This document shows positions 26,001-34,628 of a DNA stretch of 64,000 bases, piece by piece. A program made the position numbers and the translations under genes. The notes beneath the pieces are model-generated. The model searched no databases. It was not told where the DNA came from and saw only the letters and a program-made list of their open reading frames with translations. Source of the DNA: Phycisphaerales bacterium (GTDB lineage Bacteria; Planctomycetota; Phycisphaerae; Phycisphaerales; UBA1924); contig JAEPOJ010000013.1 in the NCBI GenBank assembly GCA_017642965.1, forward strand, positions 23,227 to 87,226, in the 5' to 3' direction. Numbering within the stretch: position 1 is the stretch's first letter; every line of letters starts with the position of its first letter.

Positions 26001-27192
26001 TCGAGCGTTCGATGGCCGACGCCAGCGCATCGTGCCCGCTGGGCGAGAAGTGTGTGTAATCAGAGAGGACGTAGGCCGGGGACGGCGCGTTTCTGATCGC
26101 ATCGACCGGATCGACGAACGTGATACCCAGCTCGGTGCACATCGTGCTGATTCGCTCGATCGGATCGATCGTGAGACGATCACGGTTCACAAACTTCAGG
26201 TTGTACCAGATCGAGTCGTTGAGACTGAACTTTGGGGGTGCGTACGTGACGGTCAGCGGGAGCCCGAGATCGTCCGCGGCCTGTTTCAGCTGGGCGAGCT
26301 GAGATCGCACGATGTCGTACGCCTGCTCGCTCATGCTCGCGTCTCGCCCATCCTGGAGATAGCCGTGCGCGAGCATCACGCCCACGGGGTGTTCCGGGTT
26401 GTAGCGGTGATCCTCGAGACCGATCGCGAACTTGGCGTGCTCAGATCCGATGACAAGCGTATTGGGGATGGCCACATCTGTATAGAGGGATTTGAGACCC
26501 GCCCGCAGGCCCGACTCTTCTTTGATCGCCGTGGCCCGGCGTTTCTTGCTGTCCGGGAGTGTGGCGGCCTGATCCTCGCGTGCCTTCGCGAATGAGACCA
26601 TGTTCCCGGTGATGACCAGCACAACCTCATCGCACTGAAACCGCGACCAGCGTTCTCTGAGCTCGAGTTCCATCTGCGCCAGATCGAGTGTCGGGAGGCC
26701 GGCATTGATGACCTCGGCCGGGCGCTGGGGATCGCTCAGTCTCTGCGCCAAGTACGCTGGCCAGGTCTGGTCGTGCGCCACCCCGGTCCCCATCGTGACC
26801 GAATCACCCAGGGCGAGAACACGCCGGGTGCCCACGGGCTTCGGGATCTCGACGGGCTGTCCCCGGAACCCTTGCTCGTTGAATGCCAGGGGGTGCCCGC
26901 CTGTCATCGACGCGTTGTAGACACGCCCCATCAGGCGTGGCTCGGCCGCTCGGAGCGTGATCTCTAGCGCGACAAGCACGATCAGGCTGACCACGACCCA
27001 TCGCAGATTCTGTCGGAGCAGGCCCAGGCCCTGCATGAACCAACGCGGGATGACCCGCATCACCCTGCTCAGGGGGTTGGAGATCCGGATCGGCGACTGC
27101 TCGATCTCGACGTGCTCGTAGCGTGAACTCGGCGTGATGGGTTCGAGCACGGCATCGACATGGCGGGTGTGTGATTCGGAGTTTGTGCTCAT
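25987..27192 (-). CDS. membrane-anchored SGNH-type acyl-handling protein
   Basis: A 401-residue protein with about 60 polar cytoplasmic residues, one membrane segment ([19 protein letters not shown], ~66-84) and an external SGNH/GDSL-type domain. Catalytic blocks are visible: Ser in [13 protein letters not shown], Gly in [10 protein letters not shown], Asn in ITGNMVSF and the Asp-His pair in [14 protein letters not shown]. It lies 9 bases behind an MBOAT gene, the arrangement seen in alginate-type O-acetylation systems (AlgI with AlgJ/AlgX). I infer it carries or transfers acyl groups to an exported glycan. It could instead be an esterase. The stop overlaps cysC by 14 bases, tail to tail. Confidence 0.82.
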   Translation of the reverse strand: MSTNSESHTRHVDAVLEPITPSSRYEHVEIEQSPIRISNPLSRVMRVIPRWFMQGLGLLRQNLRWVVVSLIVLVALEITLRAAEPRLMGRVYNASMTGGHPLAFNEQGFRGQPVEIPKPVGTRRVLALGDSVTMGTGVAHDQTWPAYLAQRLSDPQRPAEVINAGLPTLDLAQMELELRERWSRFQCDEVVLVITGNMVSFAKAREDQAATLPDSKKRRATAIKEESGLRAGLKSLYTDVAIPNTLVIGSEHAKFAIGLEDHRYNPEHPVGVMLAHGYLQDGRDASMSEQAYDIVRSQLAQLKQAADDLGLPLTVTYAPPKFSLNDSIWYNLKFVNRDRLTIDPIERISTMCTELGITFVDPVDAIRNAPSPAYVLSDYTHFSPSGHDALASAIERSIRSR

Positions 27193-27201
27193 GCGAGAAC
27201 C

Positions 27202-28584
27202 TCAGAACTGGAAGTAGATGAACTCGGGCGAGCTGGCGCCGCGGAACGTGAGCGCGAACACGATGAAGGCGAGAATCGCGAGCAGCAGCGCGAGCGGCGC
27301 GCTGTGCTGCAGCGTATTCACAAAGCGCTTGCGTCCACGCCCGATCTCCACGATCAGCAGCAGGGCGACGAGCGCGATAGGTGTCCAAATCTCGAACGCG
27401 TAGCCCGGGGCGAGCGTGCCGATGCGGGTGATCACCTCCCACGCCTGCTCGACGTCGCTGGCACGGAAGAACACCCACGAGAGGCAGACGAGGTGGAACG
27501 TGATGAACCAGCGGACGATCTTTGCGAGAAGCTGCTTCGGTGGCGATTCGCTGAGTCCGATGATGCGCTCGATGATCATCATCAATCCCTGGAGACCGCC
27601 CCAGACGACCCAGTTCCAGCCAGCGCCGTGCCAGAGCCCGCCGAGAAGCATGGTGATCATGAGGTTGATCTGGGTGTGTGTCGGGCCTCGCTTCGAGCCG
27701 CCCAGAGGTATGTACAGGTAATCTCTGAGCCAGGTGGAGAGCGAGATATGCCATCGCCTCCAGAACTCGCGGATCGAGCATGAGAGGTACGGCTCTCTGA
27801 AGTTCGCCGGGAGCCGGATCCCGAGCACGAGCGCGGAGCCGATCGCGATGTCTGTGTACCCGGAGAAATCGCAATAGATCTGCACCGCGAAGGCGTACGT
27901 GGCGCTGAGCAGGGCGATGCCGGATGCTGCACCCGCGTTGGCATAGGACTCGTTCACGATGGGCGCCATCGCGTCCGCGATGAAGACCTTTTTGACCATG
28001 CCCCAGATGATCAGGGCGATCCCGGCGCGGATGAGCTGCCAGTTCTCCTCGTTTTCCTCACGCAGCTGCGGGATCAGCGTGTCGGCCCGGATGATCGGGC
28101 CCGCGACGAGCTGGGGGAAGAAGCTGACGTAGAGCGCCACATCGATCAGGCTCTTACGTGCGCTGAGATGGCCTCGGTACACGTCGATCGTGTAGCTCAT
28201 GGTCTGGAAGGTGTAGAAGCTGATCCCCAGCGGAAGAATCAGGTCGAGCTCCTGCCAGGGGCGGACGCCGAACAGCGAATAAACGGAGTTTGTGAAAAAA
28301 TCGGCGTACTTAAAGACCGCGAGCACACCGAGATTCGCACTCAGCGACACGAGCAGCGCCAGGCGCTGGCGGACGGGCGAATCGGAGCTATCGATTACGC
28401 GTGCCGCGGTATAATCGATGACCGTTGAGAAGAGCAGGAGCGATGAGAAGGGGACGGACCAGACCATGTAGAAGGCGTAGCTCGCAGCGACGAGCATGAC
28501 CCGCCTCCACCACAACGGCAGGACGTAGTACAGAGCCGCGACGAGCGGCAGGAATATGAGATAGAGCGTCGAGTTAAACAGCAT
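27202..28584 (-). CDS. MBOAT (AlgI-like) O-acyltransferase
   Basis: A 460-residue polytopic membrane acyltransferase of the MBOAT family. It begins MLFNSTLYLIFLPLV as AlgI-type proteins do and has the family blocks VALYVSFFPQLVAGPIIR, YCDFSGYTDIAIGSALVLG, IREFWRRWHISLSTWLRDYLY and the catalytic His in GLWHGAGWNWVVWGG. AlgI-type enzymes move acyl groups across the membrane to an SGNH partner for polysaccharide O-acetylation, and the next gene is such a partner. The ATG six codons downstream of an earlier ATG was chosen because it matches the family start. The gene is divergent from the PAP phosphatase. Confidence 0.93.
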   Translation of the reverse strand: MLFNSTLYLIFLPLVAALYYVLPLWWRRVMLVAASYAFYMVWSVPFSSLLLFSTVIDYTAARVIDSSDSPVRQRLALLVSLSANLGVLAVFKYADFFTNSVYSLFGVRPWQELDLILPLGISFYTFQTMSYTIDVYRGHLSARKSLIDVALYVSFFPQLVAGPIIRADTLIPQLREENEENWQLIRAGIALIIWGMVKKVFIADAMAPIVNESYANAGAASGIALLSATYAFAVQIYCDFSGYTDIAIGSALVLGIRLPANFREPYLSCSIREFWRRWHISLSTWLRDYLYIPLGGSKRGPTHTQINLMITMLLGGLWHGAGWNWVVWGGLQGLMMIIERIIGLSESPPKQLLAKIVRWFITFHLVCLSWVFFRASDVEQAWEVITRIGTLAPGYAFEIWTPIALVALLLIVEIGRGRKRFVNTLQHSAPLALLLAILAFIVFALTFRGASSPEFIYFQF

Positions 28585-28685
28585 CGCGTGTGCCTGACAC
28601 ATCGGTCATACCGATGGGGCTGACTGAATCAAAGTCTCGTCTGCGGATCGCGAATGAGACGACTACCAGGAAGAAAGAGCGTTTT

Positions 28686-29720
28686 ATGATCGATCACGCC
28701 GAGTATGCCCAGGCCGGGCGCATGGCTGTTGCCGCCGCATCCATCGTGTGCCGGGAGGTCCAGAACAACCTCGAACAGGTCCGTTCTGTGACCAAGGACG
28801 ACAAGAGCCCGGTGACGGTGGCCGACTACGCCAGCCAGGCGGTGGTGGCCATGATGCTCAAGCAGCAGCTTGGCGAGTTTGTCATGGTGGCCGAGGAGGC
28901 GTCGAGCTTCCTGCGTGATGAGGACAACCGACTGCTGCTCGACGCGGCGGTGGCGGCGGCTCAGGAGGTCTGGGAGGGGGCGAACGCGGACGACCTGCTC
29001 GACGCGATCGACCTGGGTGCGGGGGATACCTCGCATCACAAGTTCTGGACACTGGACCCGATCGATGGGACCAAGGGCTTCCTGCGCAACCAGCAGTACG
29101 CGATCGCGCTGGGGTTCATCGAGGACGGGACCCCCACCATCGGCGTGATGGGGTGCCCGAACCTGCCGGTGAATATGTCCCTGCCGCTGGACGAGCGGGA
29201 CGAGCACGGCTGCCTGTACTACGCGATCCAGGGCGAGGGTGTCTGGGAGACCAAGGCCGACGACGCGAAGGCGGAATCGATCCGGATAACCCGCCTGGAC
29301 CATGAGGCGGGCGAGGAGATCTCGGTGTGCGCCTCGGTCGAAAAGGCCCATTCGAACGTCTCAGACACCGACCGGATCCTGGAATGGATTGAGCAGCAGG
29401 GGCTTGCGCAGGCGGGCGAGCCGGTCCGACTGGATTCCCAGTGCAAGTACGCGGTTGTTGCGCGTGGGCAGGCGGACGCGTACCTGCGTCTGCCGACCCG
29501 CAAGGGGTATGTCGAGCGGATCTGGGATCATGCAGCGGGTTGCTGCATCGCGTGCGAGTCGGGGGCGTTCGTGACCGATATCTTCGGCAACACCCTCGAT
29601 TTCTCGCACGGGCGGGGCCTCGAGAAGAACAAGGGCATCGTGTGCGCTCCGCCGCGGGTGCACGGCTTGATGATCCGGGCGATCCAGGAGCTCGGGATCG
29701 GGCAGAACAACGACGAGTAG
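28686..29720 (+). CDS. 3'(2'),5'-bisphosphate nucleotidase (PAP phosphatase, HAL2/CysQ type)
   Basis: A 344-residue inositol-monophosphatase-superfamily enzyme. Metal-binding motifs are complete: SPVTVADYASQAVV, MVAEEASSF, WTLDPIDGTKGFLR and RIWDHAAGCCIACESG. The first two lie in the order and spacing of eukaryotic-type HAL2 rather than of short bacterial CysQ. It converts 3'-phosphoadenosine 5'-phosphate (PAP), the by-product of PAPS-dependent sulfotransferases, to AMP and so relieves product inhibition. Its position between the sulfate-activation genes and a sulfate-type permease fits. The ATG at 28686 follows GGAAGAAAGAG; an upstream in-frame ATG at 28590 would add 32 residues. Confidence 0.88.
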   Translation: MIDHAEYAQAGRMAVAAASIVCREVQNNLEQVRSVTKDDKSPVTVADYASQAVVAMMLKQQLGEFVMVAEEASSFLRDEDNRLLLDAAVAAAQEVWEGANADDLLDAIDLGAGDTSHHKFWTLDPIDGTKGFLRNQQYAIALGFIEDGTPTIGVMGCPNLPVNMSLPLDERDEHGCLYYAIQGEGVWETKADDAKAESIRITRLDHEAGEEISVCASVEKAHSNVSDTDRILEWIEQQGLAQAGEPVRLDSQCKYAVVARGQADAYLRLPTRKGYVERIWDHAAGCCIACESGAFVTDIFGNTLDFSHGRGLEKNKGIVCAPPRVHGLMIRAIQELGIGQNNDE

Positions 29721-29786
29721 CCGGGCGTACGCCTCGGACACGCACCCCGTCGGGGCGAACGAACGGGGCACGCAACGGGAACCAGC

Positions 29787-31628
29787 TTGAGCGAGAATGC
29801 CCAGACCATCCTGACCGGTGTCATGCTTGTGCTGATGATCGGCACCCTGGCGCTGGGGCGGTTCTCGGCGGACATTGTCATGATGGGCGTGCTGCTCGTG
29901 CTGCTGCTCGCCGGGATCCTCACGCCCGACGAGGCCATCGCGGGCTTTGCCAACGAGGGGCTGATCACGGTCGCGATGCTGTACGTGGTCGCGGCGGCGA
30001 TGAAAGAGACCGGCGCGATGGCGCGGATCACCAGCGTCCTGCTTGGGCGCCCGAGGGATGAGCGGAGCGCACAGGTCAAGCTCACCCTGCCGGTGGCTGC
30101 GATGAGCGCGTTTATCAACAACACGCCGATCGTCGCGATGTTCCTCCCGACGCTCGACGGCGTGGCCCGCCGGTGCCGCATCGCGCCCAGCAAGCTCTAC
30201 ATGCCGCTCTCGTTCGCGTCGATCCTCGGCGGGGTCTGCACGCTCATCGGCACGTCTACGAACGTGATCGTCGCGGGCCTGCTCAGCGAGACTCCGATCA
30301 CCAGCGACGGCGGCCCGGCGACCGTGGGCAACCCGGCGCTGGGCTTCAGCATGTTCTCGCTCGCCAAGGTGGGGCTCCCGATCGCGCTCTTCGGGCTCGC
30401 GTACATCCTGATCTTCGGGCGCAAGCTCCTGCCGGATCGGGCCAACCCCATCGACCAGGCGGAATCGCAGGGCCACGGGTACCACGCGGCTCTCAAGGTT
30501 TCGCCGGGCTGCCCGATCATCGGCAAGACGGTCGAGGCCGCGAATCTGCGGAGTCTTCCGGGCCTGTTCCTGGCACGCATCGAGCGGAGCGACGATTCGG
30601 TGATCGCGGTATCGCCGCGTGAGATCATCGAAGCAGAAGACGTGCTGGTCTTCGTGGGCAAGCTCGACTCGGTCGTCGAGCTCCAGCAGATCAAGGGCCT
30701 GGTGCCCTCGACGGCCGATGCGCACGAGCATGAGGACGAAACCGTCAACGGCAACAGCTACCGCCCGAACCTGCGGATCGTTGAGGCCGTGGTCTCGAAC
30801 AACTCCTCGCTGGTCGGGCTGACGATCCGCCAGTCGGGCATCCGCACGCGTTACGGCGCGGTGGTCGTCGCGGTGCGTCGTCAGGGCCAGCAGATCCCCG
30901 GCAAGCTGGGCGAGATCCGCTTGCGACCGGGCGACACACTGCTGCTCGAGGCGGAGCCGGGCTTCGCGTCGCGTTTCGGGAGTTCCGGCGATTTCTATCT
31001 GGTCAATGAGCGCTTCACGCCCGCTTCGCTGCGCCACGAGCGGGCATGGGTGGCGTTGGCGATTCTCGCTCTGCTTGTCACCCTGATCACGTTTGGGATC
31101 ATGCCTCCGATGACGGCCGCGATGCTGGCCGCTGGCCTGATGATCGTGACGCGTTGCTGCACCGGCCCCCAGGCCCGGCGTGGCGTCGATTTCTCGATCC
31201 TCGCGGTGATCGGCGCGAGCTTCGGCATCGGGCAGGCGATGCAGAACACCGGGCTTGCCCACGACATCTCCCACTTCATCCTTGAGACCTTCCAGAGCAT
31301 GGGCCCCTGGGCGCTGCTGGCGTGCGTGTACCTGCTGACCTCGGTGTTCACCGCCTGCATGACCAACAACGCGGCGGCGGTGCTGATGTTCCCCATTGCG
31401 GTCGGGCTGGCGCAGGAGGCGGGGATCAACCCCATGCCGTTCGTGGTCGCCATCACCGTGGCGGCCAGTTGCGAGTTCTCCACGCCCATCGGCTACCAAA
31501 CCAACCTGATGGTCATGGGCCCGGGCGGGTATAAGTGGCTGGACTACACTCGGTTCGGCGGGCCGCTCACGCTGCTCTGCGGTGTGCTGTGCGTGATCCT
31601 CGCGCCGCTGATGTTCGGTGGCTTTTGA
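29787..31628 (+). CDS. SLC13-family anion permease with RCK/TrkA-C domains (sulfate uptake likely)
   Basis: A 613-residue transporter of the DASS/SLC13 type. The membrane half starts at once (ILTGVMLVLMIGTLALG). It contains the duplicated substrate motifs SAFINNTPIVAMFLP with ILGGVCTLIGTSTNVI, and FTACMTNNAAAVLMFP with EFSTPIGYQTNLMVMG. Between the halves (about 210-410) are two TrkA-C-like regulatory domains (KVSPGCPIIGKTV, RIVEAVVSNNSSLVGLTIR). Plant and bacterial relatives carry sulfate, but others carry dicarboxylates; the sulfate call rests on gene context. The start is TTG at 29787 with ACGGGAA nine bases upstream, since the nearby ATG is out of frame. Confidence 0.85.
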   Translation: MSENAQTILTGVMLVLMIGTLALGRFSADIVMMGVLLVLLLAGILTPDEAIAGFANEGLITVAMLYVVAAAMKETGAMARITSVLLGRPRDERSAQVKLTLPVAAMSAFINNTPIVAMFLPTLDGVARRCRIAPSKLYMPLSFASILGGVCTLIGTSTNVIVAGLLSETPITSDGGPATVGNPALGFSMFSLAKVGLPIALFGLAYILIFGRKLLPDRANPIDQAESQGHGYHAALKVSPGCPIIGKTVEAANLRSLPGLFLARIERSDDSVIAVSPREIIEAEDVLVFVGKLDSVVELQQIKGLVPSTADAHEHEDETVNGNSYRPNLRIVEAVVSNNSSLVGLTIRQSGIRTRYGAVVVAVRRQGQQIPGKLGEIRLRPGDTLLLEAEPGFASRFGSSGDFYLVNERFTPASLRHERAWVALAILALLVTLITFGIMPPMTAAMLAAGLMIVTRCCTGPQARRGVDFSILAVIGASFGIGQAMQNTGLAHDISHFILETFQSMGPWALLACVYLLTSVFTACMTNNAAAVLMFPIAVGLAQEAGINPMPFVVAITVAASCEFSTPIGYQTNLMVMGPGGYKWLDYTRFGGPLTLLCGVLCVILAPLMFGGF

Positions 31629-31769
31629 GACGCGTCACGCCGCATAACACAGAACCGGACCATCGATCGGGCCGACATCTTGAATGAGCATGAACTCCGT
31701 GGTTTTGATGTCGTATGATCCGAGCATCCAAGGCGTCGTGGCACCTGTGTGTTTCGCAAGGGGACAGCA

Positions 31770-32810
31770 TTGAAGATTCTCATCACAGGCGGGTCCGGTT
31801 TCATCGCCGAGTACTTCCATCGCGATCTCTCCGCGCTCGGGCACGAACTGGTGAACCTGGACCTGATCGATCCCAAGGGGCCGCAGGCCCAGATGGCGCA
31901 CGTCCGTGGCGATATCCGAGATCCCAAGGCGCTCGACCGGGCGATGGAAGGCGTGGAGATGGTCGTGAACCTCGCGGCCGCACACCACGACTTTGGCATC
32001 GCGCACGACACCTACTACTCCGTGAACGAGCACGGCTCCCAGCAGGTCTGCGACGCGATGGACCGCGCGGGTGTGAAGGACGTCATCTTTTACTCCACCG
32101 TCGCGGTCTACGGCGATGCGCCCACGCCGCACGAGGAGACCGCGCCCACGGCGCCAAACACGCCGTACGGCGGCTCGAAACTCAAGGGCGAGGGCGTGTT
32201 CCAGCGATGGGTCGAGCAGGGCGACGGGCGTCGCGCGCTGGTGATCCGCCCCACCGTCACCTTCGGGGTGCACAACTTTGCCAACATGTACTCGCTGATC
32301 CGTCAGATCCATTCGGGCAAGTACTTCCGGTTCGGCGCTGGGACGAACATCAAGTCGCTCAGCTATGTCGAGAACATCGTGGACGCCACGCTGTTCCTTA
32401 AGGGGCTCAACGAGTCCAAGCCCAACAGGGAGATCGAGCACTTCGAGGTCTTCAACTACATCGACAAGCCCGACCTGACCAGCACCGAGATCTCTGACAC
32501 GGTCAGCAAGTGCCTTGGCAAGAAGCCGGCACCGGCGATGCCCTACGCGATGGGCATGCTGATGGGGCTACCCTTCGACGCGGTGATCGCGTTGACGGGC
32601 AAGAACCTGCCGATCTCGACGGCCCGCGTCAAGAAGATGTTCAAGACCGAGACCAAGTTCGAGGCGGACAAGCTGCTCAACGCCGGCTACACGCCCAAGG
32701 TGCCGCTCAAGGAGGGCATCGATCGCATGGTGCAGTGGTACCTGCGCGAGGGCAAGGACGAGAACGCCGAGTGGCACCAGCCGCCGGCCGAGCCCGTGAT
32801 GTCAGACTGA
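31770..32810 (+). CDS. extended SDR NAD(P)-dependent epimerase/dehydratase
   Basis: A 346-residue Rossmann-fold enzyme of the extended short-chain dehydrogenase group. The cofactor motif ITGGSGFIAEYF is at the N-terminus, NLAAAHHDFGI is the NAAA-type strand, and the catalytic Tyr/Lys pair is in PYGGSKLKGEGVF, with the Ser/Thr region FYSTVAVYG. The rest, including the C-terminal lid, resembles nucleotide-sugar epimerases and 3-beta-hydroxysteroid-dehydrogenase-like proteins; substrate not assignable. The TTG at 31770 is chosen because AAGGGG lies seven bases upstream and homology starts at the next residue. Transcription probably ends at the double hairpin that follows. Confidence 0.85.
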   Translation: MKILITGGSGFIAEYFHRDLSALGHELVNLDLIDPKGPQAQMAHVRGDIRDPKALDRAMEGVEMVVNLAAAHHDFGIAHDTYYSVNEHGSQQVCDAMDRAGVKDVIFYSTVAVYGDAPTPHEETAPTAPNTPYGGSKLKGEGVFQRWVEQGDGRRALVIRPTVTFGVHNFANMYSLIRQIHSGKYFRFGAGTNIKSLSYVENIVDATLFLKGLNESKPNREIEHFEVFNYIDKPDLTSTEISDTVSKCLGKKPAPAMPYAMGMLMGLPFDAVIALTGKNLPISTARVKKMFKTETKFEADKLLNAGYTPKVPLKEGIDRMVQWYLREGKDENAEWHQPPAEPVMSD

Positions 32811-32836
32811 TCGGAAGAACACAGGATTGCACAATT

Positions 32837-32887
32837 ACAAACGGACCCTTTCGGGTCCGTTTGTTGAATCTTCGAATCGAAGATTCA
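32837..32887 (+). terminator. double hairpin terminator between convergent genes
   Basis: Hairpin one is a 12-bp perfect stem ACAAACGGACCC / GGGTCCGTTTGT (32837-32864, loop TTTC). The descending arm and the bases after it are T-rich. Hairpin two follows directly: a 10-bp perfect stem TGAATCTTCG / CGAAGATTCA (32865-32887, loop AAT). The pair lies between the SDR gene and the converging dockerin protein gene and may terminate both directions. Confidence 0.75.
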
Positions 32888-32915
32888 AGAGGGGTTCGAG
32901 CGGGCGGCTGATGGC

Positions 32916-33755
32916 TCAGGGACACCCGGCGTTGTATGCGCTGATGAATGCGGAGACATCGAAGAAGTCCCAGACCCGGTCGGCGTTGAAGTCCGCGGCG
33001 GGGTCCTGCGCTGAGAAGGCGCTGATGAACGACGAGACGTCGAAGAAGTCGAGCGTGCCGTCTCCGTTCATGTCGGCGGCGCATCCCGCGTCGCGCGTGA
33101 TGCTGAAGTTGTCCACGGACACATCGAAGAACGCGAAGAGGTAGAACTCTTCGGGGTCGTAGGTGGAGAACACGATCTCATCGACGTTGGAGACGATGTC
33201 CGCGAAGGTCGCGCCCTCGGGGAGTACGGGGCCGTCCCGGTCATCATCGCCGCCGAATCCGCCCCAGCCGTCCGGCAGCTCGGTGCTGCTGGGGTCGAAG
33301 CTGATGCTGAACGTGGTCCACTCGGTCTGATTGAGCTCCGAGATCTCGCGTGAGAGGACGTAGTACACGCTGCCGTACTGGTGGAAGCCGCCGGCGTAGC
33401 GGTAGTTGCGGAGCTCGACGACGAGCGGTCGGGTGTATGGCACGAGCCCGTCGGGGATGTTCTGCGAGTTGAGCAGGTCGACCTGGATGTCCATCGACAG
33501 GGTGATCTCTCCGCTGGTGGTGTAGTCGCCCAGGAACTCGGCGTTTCCTGTGTTGCGGTACCAGACGCCAAACGTTTCATCGGTGGTGCGCAGGTACGCG
33601 TTGCCTGACCCGATGTCGGTGGTTCTGACCGTGCCGTTGCTGCCTTGCCAGCCGTCGAGGCCGTTGTCGAAGCTGGAGGTGTAGGTTTGGGCGTGGGAGA
33701 CGCACGCGAGTGTTGAGAGCACAGCGAGCGTGGCTTTGTGGTTTGTGATACGCAT
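32916..33755 (-). CDS. secreted protein with GC-type dockerin-like C-terminus
   Basis: A 279-residue exported protein. A signal peptide (MRITNHKATLAVLSTLACVSHA, cleavage before QTY) is followed by a beta-rich domain of about 190 residues (FLGDYTTSGEITLSMDIQV to VSVDNFSITR). The C-terminus has two dockerin-like calcium loops, DMNGDGTLDFFDVSSFI and DFNADRVWDFFDVSAFI, ending GCP. Such tails are common in planctomycetes and are thought to anchor or assemble surface proteins. The ectodomain is homologous to that of the next gene, which carries a PEP-CTERM tail instead. AAGGA lies upstream of the ATG. An open extension of 39 codons upstream was rejected. Confidence 0.85.
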   Translation of the reverse strand: MRITNHKATLAVLSTLACVSHAQTYTSSFDNGLDGWQGSNGTVRTTDIGSGNAYLRTTDETFGVWYRNTGNAEFLGDYTTSGEITLSMDIQVDLLNSQNIPDGLVPYTRPLVVELRNYRYAGGFHQYGSVYYVLSREISELNQTEWTTFSISFDPSSTELPDGWGGFGGDDDRDGPVLPEGATFADIVSNVDEIVFSTYDPEEFYLFAFFDVSVDNFSITRDAGCAADMNGDGTLDFFDVSSFISAFSAQDPAADFNADRVWDFFDVSAFISAYNAGCP

Positions 33756-33840
33756 GAACGAACAGTCCTTGTGAATAACGGAAACAGACGAACCGGGCTT
33801 CGGCCCGGCTCGCCCCTCTTGTCTTGTGGAGAGAAGTCGA

Positions 33841-34575
33841 TCAGCGTCGACGGCGTGTGCCGACGAGACCACCGAGCCCGATCAGCGCGAGGGCCGAGGG
33901 TGCGGGGACGGTGCGTGTGATCGAGAGGTTATCGATGCCGATCGTGTGATCCGTAAACCCGAAGAAGAACCCGGGCTGGAACGTGGTGAAGGCGATCTCA
34001 TCGACACCCGAGAGCACATCGGAGAAGCTCACGCCGTCGGGGAGCGTGGGCTCGAACGTGTCGGGGTCCTCGGCGCCGTAGCCACCCCAGCCACCGGGCA
34101 GATCCATGGCGTTGGGATCGAAGGTGACGGAGTAGGTGCTCCAGTCGCCGTTGTTGGCCGCCGAGATGTTGTCGAAGAGGAACCAGACGCTGTTGTACGG
34201 GTAGCCGCCGGTTGCGCCGTCGAAATCACGCAGCTCGACGAGCCACGGACGCGAGACGTCCTGCCCGAAGAAGTTGAGATAATCGACCTGGATGTCCATC
34301 GAGATGGTGATCTCATCGGCGGTTGTGTAATCGCCGAGGAAGTCGGTGTTGGTGCTGTTGGCGAACGTGATCCCGAAGTTGTTGAACTCCGTCCGCATGT
34401 AGGCGCCGTTGTTGCCTCCGGTTGGCTCGATGGTGGTTGCGCCACCGGGGCCGGCCGGGCCGACCCAGCCCTCTGCGCCGCTTGAGAAGTCGGTCGTGAC
34501 CGTGGTGCTGCTCACACCCGCGAGGGCTGGCAGCGAGCATGCACCGAGCACTGCGATGATTGCCTTGGTATTCAT
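33841..34575 (-). CDS. PEP-CTERM surface protein, paralogue of the dockerin protein
   Basis: A 244-residue exported protein: signal peptide MNTKAIIAVLGACSLPALAG, then a beta-rich domain (FLGDYTTADEITISMDIQV, VTFDPNAMDLPGGWGGYG, IGIDNLSITR) that aligns with that of the adjacent downstream gene. The C-terminus is TVPAPSALALIGLGGL followed by an Arg-rich end, a PEP-CTERM sorting signal of the type recognised by exosortase/archaeosortase systems. Such proteins are cleaved and exported to the cell surface or extracellular matrix. It is 85 bases upstream of the dockerin gene and probably in the same transcript. Confidence 0.88.
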   Translation of the reverse strand: MNTKAIIAVLGACSLPALAGVSSTTVTTDFSSGAEGWVGPAGPGGATTIEPTGGNNGAYMRTEFNNFGITFANSTNTDFLGDYTTADEITISMDIQVDYLNFFGQDVSRPWLVELRDFDGATGGYPYNSVWFLFDNISAANNGDWSTYSVTFDPNAMDLPGGWGGYGAEDPDTFEPTLPDGVSFSDVLSGVDEIAFTTFQPGFFFGFTDHTIGIDNLSITRTVPAPSALALIGLGGLVGTRRRR

Positions 34576-34628
34576 GGTGTTTTCTTTCTTGCTGAGTTGT
34601 GGGGTGTTCGATCGTATTCAAACCTGAG

